A stretch of DNA of 64,000 bases from assembly GCA_030620095.1 (NCBI GenBank), contig JAUTXW010004699.1:558001-622000 (forward strand). Direction: 5' to 3'. The stretch's first letter is position 1, and the number at the start of each line of letters is the position of its first letter. This document shows, piece after piece, positions 1 through 11,331 of this stretch. The notes below the pieces were generated by a model. The model did no database searches. It was not told the DNA's origin and worked only from the letters and a program-made list of their open reading frames with translations. Both the position numbers and the translations under genes were made by a program. The DNA comes from Kuschelorhynchus macadamiae (lineage: Eukaryota > Arthropoda > Insecta > Coleoptera > Curculionidae).

Positions 1-1019
1 AGAATTTTATGATCTACAAATTTTGTCATAATAAAAAATATTCCCGAAAAATCAGCATTTTGAGCTTTCAACTTGAATACATTTTTAGCTGAAATAGGAT
101 CGATGAGGACGTTTGACATTTCATTTATAATGACATTTTACATACAGATTTCCAATTAATAAAATCAAAGCGGGACTAGTTTTCAAATTATTAGCTTTAT
201 TATCTATATTTAATTTTGTATAAAGTAACGGCACTTCAGATAAATTGCTAAAGTTAATTGTTGAGGATAGCACCTTCATAGTTTAGTAGGTTAAGGCGTT
301 TGCCAAGGGATGTTTTGTGAAAATTAAATTTGGACAATTAAACCAACATTTAAATATTATTATGGTTTTAACAATTTTATTAATACTTTTAAGAATAGTA
401 TATATAGAACATCTAATCTCAAACTGTCAGAGGTTTTAGCAAAATTTTATTGGAAATAATTCCACACATAAATGCGTTAATAATAGCAATTACTCCAACG
501 TGTTTATTTATATTTTCCCGTTTAAATTCGGATAATATATTGCCCTGGCTTACTACAATATTTAGTGTCCGATAAAGTTTTAACTATGTGGAGCCAAATC
601 GAATATATTAATTTTTCACCCATACGAATGAAATATATGTTGCGGTCGTCATATATAATTCATTATTATTTATGATTTATTCCCAAATGGAAAACAGCCC
701 ATAAATATTGATCTTAACTGAAGCGTGTCAATTTGTGTTTAATTTTATGGAAATTAATTTTGTTCATGTGTTAATTAACTGTTTTCTTAGTGATATCAAA
801 TAACATTCTAGTGGAAAATTATAAACGAAAAAATGATTTCTAGTCTAAAGGTTTCGATTTACCACCTGAAGGTACCGACTTTATTAAAAACACGAAAACT
901 TCCTTTACCCGGATCTTCCCACGTTATATTTTTTTTCCATTTGTTAGGAATAGTGAAGAGTGGCCCCATTTAGTGCAAAGTATATATGTGTTACATATAG
1001 AGTCTTTTGAAACGTTTTT
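1..1019. other. AT-rich DNA without recognisable gene
   Basis: No long reading frame, RNA gene or obvious repeat was recognised. The sequence is AT-rich with scattered stops in all frames. Confidence 0.5.
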
Positions 1020-1786
1020 ATTGCGCGCCATTTTGTTCCATCATATTGGATTCCTATCAATATTTTACCAGTTTCTTTCTACCTATGTCACAATTGACCT
1101 CTGGGCATAATTTAAAATAAGTAAAAGTATTTTTTACATTGACACATATCGCCATTTTGTTAAGTCATGTTGAATTCGTACCAGTTTATCTCATTTTCAC
1201 ATTATTTTTCCATAATTAATTTTTCTGCAAAAATTAAAGTCAATTGAACAATAATTTACCGTGATTTTTTTAAAATTTTATTTGGCCTTCAATATGTTCC
1301 GCCATCTTAAATTCGTACCACAACTTCACCTGTTTATCTCTAAATCACACTTAATTTTTGAACAAAAATTCAAATTATTTTAATAACTAGTATTTTTAGA
1401 GTGATTTTAAATTAATTTATTAGGCCACTATTTTGTTTTGCTATCTTGAATTCATATCAAAATGTTACCAGTTGGTTTTTGTGCAAAAGTTGAGGTAGAT
1501 TGGATAATTATTTTTTAGTAACAATTTTTTATCACTGTTTCACCATATTGGATTTGTACCAAAATATAACCAGGTCATCTCCATATAACACTTGATGTTT
1601 GACTAAAATTTGAAGTTAATCTGTCAAGCAGTTTTTATGCCGCGAGACCGACAGACGGTCCGACGGGTTGATAAAACATTATAAAACAATTGAGAAAATG
1701 TAATTTTTGGCATCTAGAGACCCTGAACCGAAACGTGAAGATCTGAATAAATCTCAGAGGGTGAATTTTTCGCAATTACCATACTT
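1020..1786 (-). repeat. Dispersed repeat R-A, longest copy, with internal tandem units
   Basis: Read on the minus strand, this copy has a head (a GTGAAAAATCACCCTC-like terminus near 1786, then GGGTCTCTAGATGCC near 1731, then a CCGTCGG/CTGTCTGTCGGTC block near 1650-1670). About four degenerate units follow down to 1020. On the plus strand the units recur at about 1027, 1151, 1285, 1423 and 1534, so the period is 110-140 bp. Each unit carries a version of GCCATTTTGTTCCGCCATCT, then a TTACCAGTTTATCTC-like stretch and a run resembling TTTTTGTGCAAAAATT. No coding potential is seen. Other copies lie near 30045, 34813, 38551, 46227, 49713 and 55190. The class is unknown; a non-autonomous DNA element or a satellite-derived repeat are both possible. 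Confidence 0.75.
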
Positions 1787-2211
1787 CTCTTTTACAAGAG
1801 AAGTAAAAAGTAATTCGATAATAAGCATCTAGCAAATTATGTGGGTATGTTTGGTTGAGGTGAATACAAATAAAACTACTTTTTAAATTACCGACGTATA
1901 GATACGTTTATTACCTTCTTCGGGGCTTTAAGAACAAAGAAAGAGAGATCATACTTACTTTTTACATACATTGTGAGCTTTTTTATCTTATCGTAAATAA
2001 ACGTATTAGTTGTGTATCGTAAAATGATCAAAGTTAGATTCTGCGCCTAAGTATTAATATTATATCAAAACATACACTGTCTTTGTATCATTTTTAATTA
2101 ATAAAGCTGCGGATGTTTTCCTCATATTTCGCCACCACCCATAGTATTGGTTTAATTTTAAGGAATAGAAAAAATAATGTTAAATATAAAAGTTGTAAAA
2201 TGGCTATTCCG

Positions 2212-2213
<2 letters not shown>

Positions 2214-2279
<66 letters not shown>

Positions 2280-2287
2280 TATATATA
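2214..2287. repeat. (TA)n microsatellite
   Basis: A nearly uninterrupted TA dinucleotide run with one G interruption near 2278. The sequence just right of it (2289-2301) matches the sequence right of the (TA)n tract ending at 25899. Confidence 0.95.
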
Positions 2288-2347
2288 ATGTGTTTTCATT
2301 CCGGGTGTACATCCGTTCACTACTGTCGTTCTGAAAAGAACAGTTTT

Positions 2348-2387
2348 GCTGACGTTTCGCCAAAATCACATTTGGCATTTTCGAAGC
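2348..2387 (-). other. Hammerhead-like hairpin motif of Penelope-element type (degenerate)
   Basis: On the minus strand a hairpin (ATGCCAAA paired with TTTTGGC) is followed directly by GAAACGTCAGC. This is the stem II plus GAAAC arrangement seen in hammerhead motifs reported in Penelope-like elements. The CUGAUGA box is replaced by CTTCGAAA, so self-cleavage is not expected. It lies 60 bp from a (TA)n tract. Confidence 0.3.
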
Positions 2388-3339
2388 TTTCTTTCTCGCG
2401 TTCGAATAGAGACTCTCTATTATTTAAATAGTTTTATTTACAAAACTATACGATGGTAGTGTTTATTACAAATAAAAGTAATTTCTGGTTTGAATATTAA
2501 GAAAGTATTATATTATAAACAATATTAAGCACAGACACTACTCTTTCTTAGATGTATTTTGTGCTTTTTCAGTTGATTAAGAATACAAGGCCAAGTACCT
2601 ACTGTGAAAAAAGGCAATAAAAATCTGCCCCTTTATAGCTGCGACGAAAACAGCGCCATTATACGGTCAGAGACCTTATGTTTTTATTTTTCTATTTAGG
2701 TAAGGAAGAACTTATGAAAAGACCCTTAAAATAATTTATCTAACGGTCTTAACGTTTTGAGGCTATTATTGTTAAGAATAATGATAAATGAGTTTAAGTA
2801 ACGTATTATATTTAGAATAAAGTGTTTTTTATTTTCATCCGAGTTAAATATTAAGGGACATTTAGGAGAATAAAAAACTCTTTATTCCAAATATTTGGAT
2901 GCTTCAAAATAAAACGTATACGTTTTTGATATATTTGTGACGGCAAACGCAACTTTTATTTCTTTACTCTACAATGAAAAGACACGTGAATTTTGTAAAT
3001 ATTATCAATCCAATACATCTCTGCTGGATAAAGGTTGAAAAGTAACATATATGTTTATAAAACTCTAAAATATTATGACATTGATGAGAAAATTACTGCG
3101 GAAAAAGATTTTCCATTTAATATAATATGCTGAGTAATGCTGAACTTATATTTCTAGCAAAAAACTTAACTGAACATTGTAAAATCTAACTCAGGATTTC
3201 ATATTATTACGAACTTATGCCTTTTTCCAAATTTATGTTGGCATAATTTCATAACAATATTATGAGACGCATCTTGTATGAACAGCTCTATTTGATATTT
3301 CGAATACAAATCTGAAAATGTAAAGTTGTGGTTAAAATA
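2388..3339. other. AT-rich DNA without recognisable gene
   Basis: Nothing recognised: no long open frame, repeat copy or RNA gene. Confidence 0.45.
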
Positions 3340-3545
3340 AAAAAAGGTTCCTTATCCTTAGCTAAAACATTTAATCTTTGGCTAAATGAGGAGCAACTAA
3401 TTCCGGATTGGTTTGTCGAAGGTAATCTGTCTCTTATTTCTAACGAGGGCGATATGTTTATGATACAGAATTATCGACCAATGACCTGATCAACTCACAC
3501 TTCATTAAACTTTTCTACATGAGGCTGGAAGGAATAATGGAGCCA
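3340..3545 (+). pseudogene. LINE reverse-transcriptase fragment
   Basis: The frame at 3370-3489 reads WLNEEQLIPDWFVEG, then a block ending NEGD and NYRPMT before a TGA at 3487-3489. This is the start of a non-LTR reverse transcriptase, where a P-W-x-x-G stretch is followed by the IPK.GD and NYRPIT motifs. After the stop a shifted frame continues for about 18 codons (HFIKLFYMRLEGIMEP), which could correspond to the following helix. The fragment is very short and has a stop and a frameshift. The wording resembles R2/NeSL-type or related LINEs more than the Jockey-like LINEs elsewhere in the window, but the clade cannot be set from 65 residues. Confidence 0.5.
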
Positions 3546-4770
3546 GTACAATTTCTGATTATTTCAGATGTAAAAAATATTTGTTCCTATTCGTTTTTTT
3601 TAAATATTCTACTTGCTGAAGACGGAGTTAGGCTTTTCTCCGGAACGTTTAAAAACTATTTTTTTTAAATAGTTTCGTTCCTTGGGTTGATTGCGGACCC
3701 AGAACTTAAGTATCAACTTTAATATTTCGTAGTTATTCAGAAAGTATAATACGTTACTTATTTGAACCTAACTATACTATGGTAAAGTATTTAATATAAC
3801 ATCGAACAAACTAACTCATCAATTGCTTCAACGCCCTACGGTGCCAGATCCAGAAGTAAGAAGTATATAACATCTGATCTAGCTGTCGAAAAGCTGCTTC
3901 GCCGTAACCTGTAGTGCATTTTCATCAATGCAGTCACAGACTTCTAGAACGATTACGTGAGCCCTCTACATTTGTGAGTCTTACTGTATCTAAAACAGAG
4001 CATTGATTATTTCTGTGGAATGCCAAGTAACTGCAAACGTAAACTCACGAACGTATTCTATTTTAACTATCTATATTAGGAATGGAAGATGTGAAGAGAT
4101 CGGTAAAGATAAGCAATTAGTGAACAACTGCACCCTTCACCAGCTGGATGCCGGAGAGACTTATGCGTAGGGAAACGGGCCACATTTAGGAAATCCGCGA
4201 CAGAATATGCTTGTCGTTCCATTTATAGTATTTTTATTTAGTACTAGCTCTACGCCAATTTTTATGAATGGTATTAGTACGGGTAAATTCGGCTTAGTAA
4301 GTTTTGCAGTAACCTTTATATACAGATTATAAAATGGACAGCAGCGAGGTTGCTTTGAGAAGCTATGCTATTCAACAAAAATGATGTTTTCACGATTTGA
4401 CGCCTTATTATATTTTTTTTATTGATTTTCACGTGTCACATTTCAAAACTGCTTAACGCTTTGAATGGCCTTACTTTTTGTAACTATGTAATTACGGAAA
4501 GTACATTTTTTCGAAACTGGTGATGAAATTATATAATTCTAATAGGTTTTCTTTTTTTATTTTATTGTCTTAAAAATGTTTCTAAATGGTTAAAATTAGA
4601 ATAAGTCTTGTATGAAGCACGTTATAAAACGATATGTTGTGTAACTCGTGTTATTTTTCGAAAAACGCAACTCTCGTCTTGAGAAAAATCACTCAGTTCA
4701 CAAAATATCACTTTTCATAACTGGTTCCATAAATAGCTATTATCTAGAGACTTTCGCATTTTGTCATATT
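3546..4770. other. AT-rich DNA without recognisable gene
   Basis: No gene is recognised. The stretch 3841-4090 is less AT-rich and might be further decayed LINE sequence, but no motif could be read. Confidence 0.35.
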
Positions 4771-4892
4771 TACTGTCTCGTCTCGTCTCGCTTTCGAGAT
4801 GATATTTAAATTTTCCTTGCGAGACAAGACAAGACTTTCAAAAAGTCTCGTCTCAAATCTCGCACGATAGTCTCGCAAAAGTCTCGAAGTAT
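4771..4892. repeat. GAGAC/GTCTC-rich palindromic repeat cluster, copy 1
   Basis: Repeated GTCTCG and CGAGAC words on both strands (for example GTCTCGTCTCGTCTCGC near 4774 and TTGCGAGACAAGACAAGAC near 4817), so the segment can fold back on itself. It shares TTGCGAGACAAGAC and the flanking order with 6035-6095, giving two direct copies of one palindromic unit about 1.2 kb apart. A small third patch lies near 5587-5602. Confidence 0.65.
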
Positions 4893-4928
4893 TGCAGATA
4901 AAAATGTCAGTCAAATATTAAAAAGAAG

Positions 4929-4966
4929 GCACGCGCGTTTCGCCCCTGCGGGCATCATTGGATCTA
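4929..4966 (-). other. Hammerhead-like motif of Penelope-element type (degenerate)
   Basis: The minus strand reads CAATGATGCCC, then GCAG, then GGGCGAAACGCGCGT. This gives a 4 bp stem with a short loop followed by GAAAC and a GC-rich stem, matching the hammerhead core layout except that CUGAUGA is degraded to CAAUGAU. Confidence 0.35.
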
Positions 4967-5959
4967 CAATAAATGAAAAACCTAATATATCGATGTTCAT
5001 ACAATTAACTCTCGCTATAGTTACCTTAAAATTAGTAAAGTGAAATGTTCAAATACATATTAAAAGATAAAATAAAGATACGAAACACATGCTACATACT
5101 AGAAAAAAAACAACAAGAAGCGATTAGGTCTCTTAGCTAATTTGAACATTGTTGTTTGCATATCTCTGTGATGGGGTAAGATCGAAGAGCCGATAACTCC
5201 AAAAAATTTGTATACGGACTTATAGCCTTTGTTAATTATATGTTACTTTTGAACGAATGATAAGATTTTAAGAGACTTATAAAAGACTTATTATGTCTTT
5301 TTTAGTAGATTTTAGGTGAATTTTAAGTCTTTAATAAGATTTTTAAGTGATTTTAAAGTTTTTAATATAACTTAGGATGACTTTCAAGTCTTCGTAGATC
5401 GGAGTAAATTTAAAGTCATCTAGAAGATTTTAAGTCTTTCCAATTATATTTTCTTTGAATAACAATAAACAAGTGGTTAATTTTATAGCATCATTTCCTC
5501 ATATACAGGGTGTACCTCAGGACGGCATACTAAACGTTTCTAAAGAACCGATGCCAGTACTGTCTCTCTCTGTGTTTTAAATTTTGATTGCGAGACAAGA
5601 CTGGAATATTTTTTTAGATTTTGGCCATTGAGTTTAAAATAATTATCATTTTACTGTAAATTTTACTTTGTTAGGAATTATACTTTATAAAAACTTTGTC
5701 TATCATAATATTTCGATTTACATAATATTTAATGATTATCATATTTTTTTAAATTAAACAATTTTTGTATCCAGAAGCACAGATTGCATTTCTCTCTGTA
5801 TTTTATTTTGTTTTTGTTCGTTGAAATGAAAATTAGAACCGATTTTATTATTTGTATTTCATGTATCTATGGTCGATTTTCCTTTTTTTTATTTCTATTA
5901 TGTTTTTGTTCATTAAAATAAAAATTAGAACTGATTTTGTTTGTGTTGTTCATTTAAAC
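4967..5959. other. AT-rich DNA with a CAGGGTGTACC transposon-end-like word
   Basis: No gene is seen. At 5504-5520 the word ATACAGGGTGTACCTCAG resembles the TA-CAGGG termini of Tc1/mariner-type elements in this window, but no partner end was found. Lines 5260-5450 are rich in AAGTCTTT/AAGACTT words that look like a degraded simple repeat. Confidence 0.35.
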
Positions 5960-6096
5960 AGGAAACATCAACATTTTGCGAGATTTTTGCGAGACGAGAC
6001 TTTTATTGTGAGACGAGACTCGAGACAAGACATTCTACTTTTCTTGCGAGACAAGACGAGATTTTTCAAAGTTTCGTCTCATCTCGTTTCGTAGTC
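5960..6096. repeat. GAGAC/GTCTC-rich palindromic repeat cluster, copy 2
   Basis: Contains TTGCGAGACAAGACGAGATT and several GAGACGAGACT words followed by the complementary TCGTCTCATCTCG, so it is largely self-complementary. It is collinear with 4810-4875. Short open frames overlapping it are products of the repeat and not genes. Confidence 0.65.
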
Positions 6097-6421
6097 ATCA
6101 CTAGTCATATTTTAGAAGTTAATTGTCAGTTATTAAACAAATTCAAACAAAAAAAAATTGGTAAAGTGAATATTTCCCGAAACATCCTTCGTAACGGATG
6201 CTACCACACATACATATAACACAATTTATATATGCATATTATTATTTGTTAATAACTTTATACACATTATATGATTATTAATATGTACCACTTTTCTTGA
6301 TTGATTACGAGGAAAGTTTTGGTAAAAGAGCTTTAGTATTTGTGGTACCAAAGTAACTAGGACTTACCTATTACGAAAAGTGAAATATATTACAGTGTAT
6401 ACAATATTGCCAAAAAAATAT

Positions 6422-6831
6422 ATGAATTGTGAAAATCTTTTCTTTGTATTTCATGCAAATCAATTTATTTAAAACGTAGCAAAGCTCTTCCGGCTTTCGC
6501 CATCATCAGTGCCACTTAGTCAAGTGTGCACAGGAAGTAAAAAATGAGACCACCACATTTCAGTCTTAACTGGAACGAAATGATAATTTAGGTCGCTAAA
6601 AAGGGGTGATCCCTTGTTTTATAAAGTTTTAAATGTGATTTGTTATATATTTGACATGTAACTTACAATTTAAATGTTTACTGTTTTTAACTGTTTGTGG
6701 TACTATATGGATTTACTTCCTGTGCACACTTGACTAAGTGGCACTGATGATGGCGAAAGCCTAAAGCGCTTTGCTACGTTTTTAATAAATTGATTTGCAC
6801 GAAATACAAAGAAAAGATTTTCACAATTCAT
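6422..6831. repeat. Foldback element with 120 bp inverted arms
   Basis: The left arm (6422-6541) and right arm (6712-6831) are reverse complements over 120 bp with only a handful of differences, separated by a 170 bp loop of AT-rich DNA with no coding capacity. Each arm contains CTGATGATGGCGAAAGCC, a CUGAUGA box followed by a tight GGC-GAAA-GCC hairpin. This resembles the pseudo-LTR arms of Penelope-like elements, which can be inverted and carry hammerhead motifs. A foldback MITE is the alternative. The high arm identity implies recent insertion or gene conversion. Confidence 0.75.
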
Positions 6832-7773
6832 TTACCTCTACGTGCACACAGCCCTTCCCCTTTCAAAAAAAATATATGTACAGGATGTCTAGTTATAATT
6901 AAACGGTACCTAAAGACTTTGTTATATGAGTTATTAAAAACTCTAAATACAAAAGTGTTTTGGTTTCACCGAAATTGTTAGAATTTATATAAAAATCAAA
7001 GGACAATCGGAAAGTTAACCAATAAGCATAAACTTCGTTGTTTTGAATATATAAGATATGTCGATCAAAAGGATCTCTTTTTCTGATTATAAATATATCA
7101 GGTTTAATATCTTTAACTTAACAAAAATGCCCGAGAAATTTGAGAAAAACTCTGTCATGGGAGTTAATGTATTCCCATTGACTCCGTTATACATACGAAG
7201 GTTCCGCATATCTCTCTTACACCTTGCTTTTAATTGCAGATTTTTTGTCAATTGTATCGATTGTTTTTAAATATAATAGTATCAGACCTGGTATATTTAT
7301 AATCAGCAAGAAGATATATTCAAACAAATTCTCACGATTCCGATAAAACTCAAAAACCACTGTGTTTAAAAAGTTTTGATCACTCATAAAATCATCACTC
7401 ATAAAATAAAATCTCTAGTTAGGTACCCTTTAATATAACCATACAACCTTCTTTGTGTGTGGTGAAATCCGTTACGAGTAGTGATGTTCCAAGTAAAAGG
7501 CAATTTATGGATTTTTTTTAAATAAATTTTTCTTCATATCTATTTTATACATATTTTCTTCCGTTTTTGCTACATTTTGGTTTTGTGTTCGTCCAGCCAA
7601 AAGTCAGCGTTCTCTTCAATAGTTATTTTGCCCATGCGCAAATAAAAATTTAGAATACATTTATTTCATTCTCATATCTAAAAATTATTTAGATTAAAAC
7701 AAACGATTTTTGATCTCCACAACCTTTTTTTGTTCAGATCTAACATAAACTGCTGGACACATCAAGTGCACCA
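6832..7773. other. AT-rich DNA without recognisable gene
   Basis: Only short chance frames; nothing recognised. Confidence 0.45.
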
Positions 7774-9561
7774 ACGACATTTTTGGTACAACTTTAAAGT
7801 GATATATCTCAGAAACTAAAGAAGATATCGCGATGCACTTTTCAACTTGTTATGGGAAATTTCTTGCAGAATAGACCCAAGGAGTTGCGGTTTTAGCGAT
7901 ACCATACATTTTAATATACAGGGTGATTTGAAAAAAATGAAAAATTAGCAAAATTTCGTCTACGAGACGATCTTGGAATAACTGTATAAAACTTTTTTTT
8001 ATATCCTATAAGACGATCTGGGAGGGTATTTAAAATAAAACAATTTCATGGGTTTTTCGATATCTTCTCCATTTTTAGAAATATGATATTTTTGTTGAAA
8101 AGAGTTAGTCGTTTTACGTTTTACCCTGTAACTTTTTAATGTTATTTACATTATTTTAATGACATTGTCCTGGTGATTATATACGATGAATGTTTTTACG
8201 ATATTCAATTAAAAAATTTATACACGGTAATGAAAAAGTTGAGAAAATTTAATTTAAAAGAAAATACTTTTTTCTTCTATGCGACAAGGTCTCCGGACGG
8301 TTTGGGCATTTTCTTAGAAACTTGACAAACAAGGGAATTATACTAATAATAGGCTTGGCTTTTATCCTGACGCATAAAAAATGCCATAAGGCATAGCGCA
8401 CTTTTAATGTTCTTTCTAGCATCGCAAACTATATATTCAAATTTTAGCTAATTGTTTTATAAGTAGACAGCATTTATTATCGAAGGCCCACAGTGATAAC
8501 TCTACAGGGTGTCAGACAATCCACTACGTAAGGCAAGACCAGCATCCATAAGAAGTCATTGAAAAGAAAAAAAAATGATAATTTTCGAAAATTTAGGGTT
8601 TCACATTTTTGGATAATATGCTAAAGTGAAACACAATAATACCGAATTTCTAGAATACCGGTTTCCATGGTAACAAACATCGTCTTTATTTTTTATCGAA
8701 CTTCCTGTATATTTTAACTTCAATTTTGCCTGACATTTGAGATACATGTTGTATTATATTTCCTATAACTAAATTCAACAGGAATTTAAACAATGGTGTT
8801 TGAAATTTTACATATTTAACATTTTATAAAGCTATACATGCAAGGCGGCTTAGTTTATTACAAAACGGTTTGCACCTACAATGCAAATTTTTCGCGATCT
8901 ATCTATTCGCATTCACCGACAATATATCAAGAAATGTAAAAATGATTCTAATGATCATAAATTAATTATCGATAAAAATACATAGTGACATCTTACTTTT
9001 CATTATTTTCCAGTTTTATTTCAATGTTGGCAATCACAGAATAATTATTGTTTAATAACAACCGGAACAATAATTTTTTTAATTAAATTTTCTCAACTTT
9101 TTCGTTTCCCTGTATACACTTTTTTATTTGAATATTGTAAAAGCATTCGGCCTAAACAATCACCAGGGCAATGTTATTAAAATAATATAACATTAAAAAG
9201 TTACAGAATAAAACATAAAATGGGAGACTGTTTTCAATAAAAAAAAATCATATTTCTTAAAATAGAGGAAATATCGAAAAACCCATAAAATTGTTTTTTT
9301 TTAAATACCTTCCCAAGTCACCCTATAAGATATAAAAAAAGTTTATTACACTTTTTCCAAGATTGTCTTTTAGATGAAATTTTGCAAAAATTTCATGCTG
9401 TTTTAAAACCACCCTGTATAAAAAATGTATGTTATGGCAAAAACTGCAGCTCTTTAGGCCGATTCTACAAAAAATTGACCTTAATAAGTTGGAAGGCGCA
9501 TCGCAATATTTTTTTTAGTTTCTGGGAAGTCACTTTAAAGTTGAACTAAATATTTCGTTCG
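7774..9561. mobile_element. Non-autonomous DNA element with ~490 bp inverted arms
   Basis: Segment 7774-8258 is the inverted complement of 9071-9561, imperfectly but along the whole length. Matching landmarks include AACTTTAAAGTGA at both outer edges, ATACAGGGTG at 7916 against CACCCTGTAT near 9418, TTTTTCGATAT inside, and AAGTTGAGAAAATTTAAT at 8237 against its complement near 9090. The ~810 bp centre has no transposase frame. The TACAGGGTG words inside the arms suggest the arms are composites of successive TIRs (one element nested symmetrically in another, or a serially extended TIR). The class is inferred to be Tc1/mariner-like from the CAGGG ends and TA flanks. Confidence 0.65.
8505..8713. 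mobile_element. Probable small MITE nested in the inverted-repeat element
   Basis: Bounded by TACAGGGTGTCAGAC at the left and CTTCCTGTATA at the right, giving short inverted TACAGG-type ends. It contains GGTTTCCATGGTAACAAACA, a style of sequence seen near the ends of insect mariner-like elements. No coding capacity. The end match is only about 6-7 bp, so the limits are tentative. Confidence 0.35.
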
Positions 9562-10712
9562 ATATTACAATGAACTTGTTTTGTTAAATTTTGTTTTTAT
9601 TTGTTGCGAATTTTATTTTATTTCATTATTTATATTATTTTTTATAACTTTATTTATATAATATATAAAAAAATTAATTATGACAATTATTATTTTGCAC
9701 CATAAAAAGAATATTTTTATGTTTTCAATATAATTGAAACAAATGACAACAAAGGACCACGCACAAACCTTGTGAAAAACCGGCTTTGGTAAAATTGGCT
9801 AATTTTTTTATACTTTGTAGTTTTTAATATCATAAGTAAAACATATCTAACCCTGTGACTAGTTTTTAACATACATGGTGTTAAGCTTTCCCAAATCCTA
9901 TATAAAATATATCGGGAAAACAGGATGATACCAAATTAATATTTCAACATATTTGACATATTACCCTGCTAAGTCGTAACTGCAAAATTCATTTTTTTGG
10001 TTTTTCTCGATTTTTCGTACTTTAAGATATTCAGTATCCCTATCTGTATCTTAATCTCAATGTCAAAAATCGTAACTACTATTTATTAGTTCCTATTGTC
10101 CTATCTCCATAAAGCACCTTCGACATTGTGACTTTGTATTCAAAATAATCGTTTTTTAAGAGATAAGATAGAATGGTAGTAGTATTTTGAAACAAGTAAA
10201 GTGGAATTAGTGATAACGGGTTTGTTCAATGAAGAAGAAGAAATGCAATTATTTTTTTGTAAACATTGTATATCTCTTACTATAAATAAATGTGTATTGT
10301 AGACATTATAACAAAGTATGTATTAATTGTTATATATTTACTTTGTACTATAAAATAAAAATATATTCGCTTTTGTTACTTCAGAGCCTATTAAAATATT
10401 GTTTATATAAAATGTCGATCAGATTAAAAAAAAATAATTTGCACTGAACAAGGAATTTGGTTGGAAAATTAATATGTTTATTTCTAAAAAAATCTTTAGT
10501 GATCAAAATCCGAAAACATTATGACAAAAATTTTGTTTCAAGATGAGAATAAGACATATAACATTTTAACAATTGGTTAATTCGGTTATAAATTGAATTC
10601 CTGAACAATGTTTTATATGTTCTTGAAGTAGATCTCCAGGGTGAAGTTGGTTGTACATTTTATAAAAAAAAGAAAAAAAACGGTCAGTACTTCACAATAT
10701 TTTTATTAAAGA
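9562..10712. other. AT-rich DNA without recognisable gene
   Basis: Nothing recognised. Confidence 0.45.
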
Positions 10713-10752
10713 CTATTCGACGCGTTACGGCTCAACAGCCATTGTCAAAGAT
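10713..10752 (-). other. Hammerhead-like motif, probable 3' part of a Penelope-like element
   Basis: The minus strand reads TTTGACAATGGC, TGTTGA, GCCGTAACGCGTCGAATA. A GGC/GCC stem is followed by G(T)AACGCGTC, matching the stem II plus GAAAC layout with one substitution in each box. It lies 580 bp downstream, on the same strand, of the PLE GIY-YIG remnant at 11332-11668, where a PLE terminal repeat would be expected. Confidence 0.4.
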
Positions 10753-11331
10753 ATAATCATAGTATCTGTAAGTGATAAAAATCTAGATAGTAAATAAGAA
10801 AAATAATAGTTTTTTTTTAAATACAAATACCACCTTCCCTCAGAAGTTCACCGCCAAATAGTCGGAAATAAAAAAAACACCTTAGTTAAAACACATTCAC
10901 AAACCCATATCAAACACTATTTCAAAACATTAGTATCTTTATAAATGTATATTCTGATTAGACTGAGGTTAGGAAACATAAACGTTCTGAAACGTCGAAA
11001 GTAGGCGGTAAAATAGTTTCCATGCGCTAAGAAGAAATTGAAAGGTCGATTTAATATAGTTAAAATTATAAGTTATAACAAATATTTTTTTATCACATCA
11101 CCAAATATATTAACGAGTTTCAAACTTAAAAAAAAATAGAAGATATGCAATTAATAAAAGGAATGAAACTGAATATTACAAAAAGCGTATGGATGGTCTT
11201 CTATCCGTAAGATTTATCTATAATATTAACATACATGGAAGTTGTGGAAAATGAAGTAAAAAGGACGGATTCATTCATTCATTTCATTCATTTTCATTCA
11301 TTAACACGTTTGTTTAATGGTGTTAAATTTG
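10753..11331. other. Probable PLE 3' region, decayed
   Basis: Between the GIY-YIG remnant and the hammerhead-like motif on the same strand. It contains TTCTGAAACGTCGAAAG near 10988, another GAAACGTC word. No open frame. Confidence 0.3.

Noticed and set aside
280..310. tRNA or tRNA-derived SINE A-box-like sequence
   Set aside because: TAGTTTAGTAGGTTAAGGCG resembles an A box, but no B box or cloverleaf could be found. No tRNA, rRNA or other RNA gene was recognised in the window.
5941..6219. 92-codon frame across the GAGAC cluster
   Set aside because: Produced by the repeat; the paired cluster at 4771 does not keep the frame.
6740..6790. Functional hammerhead ribozyme in the foldback arm
   Set aside because: CTGATGA is exact, but the GAAA box is TAAA or GGAA after the stem, and the sequences that should form helix I do not pair. 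Kept only as hammerhead-like.
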